From NCBI RefSeq assembly GCF_018691265.1, contig NW_024881300.1, forward strand, positions 6,089,546 through 6,153,545: DNA of 64,000 nt. The letters run 5' to 3'. The stretch comes from Tyto alba. Taxonomy: Eukaryota; Chordata; Aves; Strigiformes; Tytonidae. The notes under the pieces are model-generated. The model was not told the DNA's origin, made no database searches, and saw only the letters and a program-made list of their open reading frames with translations. The position numbers and the translations under genes were made by a program. Positions 62,261-64,000 of this stretch are shown in pieces (the stretch's first letter is position 1; each line of letters opens with the position of its first letter).

Positions 62261-64000
62261 ACATCTCTTCAAACATACTTGTTTTTTTCTTCATCTGCCA
62301 TCCAGTCATCCTTAAGGAAATGCCCTAGGGGCCTGGAAAGGATTATGCTGATGACTGCAATACTGGAGAGTACTGGTTTTGTGTACCTGTCAAATGTAGT
62401 GAGACTCATGTTTGTGTGGGTTTTTTTGCACTCCCAAAACTGCTTTTAATAACCACTAACATGTCACAGGAAATGATGTCTCTCTCGAATGCTTGCAAGG
62501 GTATGTGTCCGTCTCTAAGTATAAAATGATACATAGATAAATAAGAAACCAATTACTTTTTCAGTGCAGAAGTGCTCTATTCCTTAGCAAAATTAAATGC
62601 AACTTTTCAGATTAATTGCCAACAAAATTTCATGCATGTGCTATGTATCTTACTCTCCACTTTAGCAAAAATGTGGAGTGACAGGTAAATCAGTAGTCTG
62701 AACTGGAATTTGTGGTAAGGCTTTTTTGGAATTAACAGTCCTTCCCATCTGCTATTAAAAATACTTTTTATAATTAACTGAAATGCCAAGAAGGTTGGGT
62801 TAGATGAAGTGAGACATTATCTGCATATCCTTCTTCTCCTCTCCCAGCTGTAGAACACTTACTGCATACAAAAATACTTGGTGAGACGTATTAAATTTCT
62901 TCAGAATTAGCACATCACTGACGCAAAGTTGAGCTACTGTGTAAGAAAGTGTCTGCAGGCAAAACCCACTAGAGGGCAATGTTGGAAAAGGAATTATAAG
63001 ACTAAAAACCGTATTAAGTGATGTGGGTACACTGTCCTTGGTGATGAGCATTAGGGAAGAATGCAGACACTAATCTTGCGTAGCTCTCTTAAATTTAAGA
63101 GTTGGAAAGGCTATGTGTTTTAAACTGAATATTTGATTTAAATTTTTGCTGCTGTTACGAATTGAATGCTTAAAATGTTTTACCTAGTGCTTAAGTTCTA
63201 AAGTATTTTCTGCTGCCATTATTGCTGTTATGTAATCAGTGCCTATTTGGCCACATTTGGGCATCTGTAGCACTAAATTATGGAGGCTGGTTTTAGAGGC
63301 AGATTCTTTTTTGTGTGCTTCCACTTTGAGCTCTTTGGTAAAACTTGAAAACTGGTTTTGCTTTTGTGTTGAATATGGTTCCAAAAGGGTACAAAATACT
63401 TCTAAAATTGAAGTTAAGTAGTAGTGAAAGATAATGTCACTGGCTCGATAGAGGATCCTGTTGGGAGACCTTTGAGGAAATACATGCTGCCTCTAAACTA
63501 TGGTTACTTTGAAACTTAATTTTTTTTTTCCCTCTTCTTCACTGGCTGAAAAAACTACTTTTGCTTAGCTTCACATAAACATGCTGGTAGCGCTCTGGGG
63601 AGAGTTCAGAATAATGCTAGGGATGTAAAATTTTTATCATAGTGAGTGTCTTGAACTGTTGTGTACTTTTCAAATGTGAGAAGAAAACATTTTCGAGTAC
63701 AGTTAGAAATCATCATGAAGTTAGGCTCGCTGTCTTTAGATGATAGTTCTTAACAAATTGGAAACAAACAACTTTAGGTCTACCACTGAAAATAGTAGAT
63801 TTAAAATCTGTTTTAAATATATTTCACTCTTACAGTGCAGTAAGAAAATTAATTACTTTTCAATGTACGGAGGTATGATATGGCTAGGTGATACTATTAA
63901 GAATCTAAATAAACCTACTTTGACTGAAAGCTGTTTCCTGTATTTGTTATGTAGTTTTAGAGTAAGTAGAAGTGATCTCAAATTAAAAAGAATATTTGTT

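Larger units (their letters stand above)
35100..64000. other. Region upstream of CHD9 without a recognisable protein-coding gene
   Basis: About 29 kb of AT-rich DNA follows the CpG island. The longest open frames are about 115 codons and none resembles a known protein. In other vertebrates the next gene on this side is TOX3, far away, so an intergenic stretch is expected. It contains the CR1 fragment, the microsatellites listed here and a few splice-like pairs. By eye the plus strand is enriched in T and G through most of this region, which would fit germline transcription on the plus strand. Confidence 0.7.

Noticed and set aside
1..64000. tRNA, rRNA, CRISPR, operons, prophage or a defence system
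   Set aside because: No cloverleaf-like B-box sequence, no regularly spaced repeats and no tightly packed genes. The window is an ordinary vertebrate locus.

Overview
The window is vertebrate nuclear DNA, most likely from a bird. It holds one recognisable protein-coding exon, the first coding exon of CHD9 (chromodomain helicase DNA-binding protein 9), on the minus strand. Evidence for a bird is a solo LTR of the TGTCCTGG...AAACCACGACA type common in neoavian genomes, a decayed CR1 LINE fragment, low repeat density, and only about 18 kb between the CpG-island promoter and the first coding exon. There is no sign of a prokaryote, virus or organelle.

Layout, left to right. Positions 1-14635 are the intron that follows the first CHD9 coding exon. 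It holds simple A-rich and T-rich tracts and one well-delimited solo LTR (9595-10138) with 5-bp target-site duplications. Positions 14636-16238 are a 1.6-kb CHD9 exon: a 5' UTR with a chain of short upstream ORFs, then 479 codons of the N-terminal region. Positions 16239 to about 33.4 kb are the intron separating it from the promoter, AT-rich with no gene. About 33.4-35.1 kb is a strong CpG island with several good minus-strand splice donors (alternative first exons of CHD9), paired CCAAT and octamer motifs, and G-rich tracts. About 35.1-64 kb lies upstream of CHD9 and contains no recognisable protein-coding gene. It holds a CR1 reverse-transcriptase fossil (about 40.8-41.2 kb), several microsatellites, and a few splice-site pairs that could belong to a divergent plus-strand noncoding RNA.

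How it fits together. CHD9 is transcribed leftward from the CpG island. Its chromodomains, helicase and BRK domains lie beyond the left edge. By eye, base composition appears to change across the island. The plus strand is A/C-rich on the CHD9 side and T/G-rich on the other, as expected for a promoter transcribed in both directions in the germline. I could not compute this skew.

I did not find a new enzymatic or defence system. The most interesting observations are regulatory: the uORF chain abutting the CHD9 start codon, the choice of first exons, the octamer/CCAAT module, and the possible divergent transcript.
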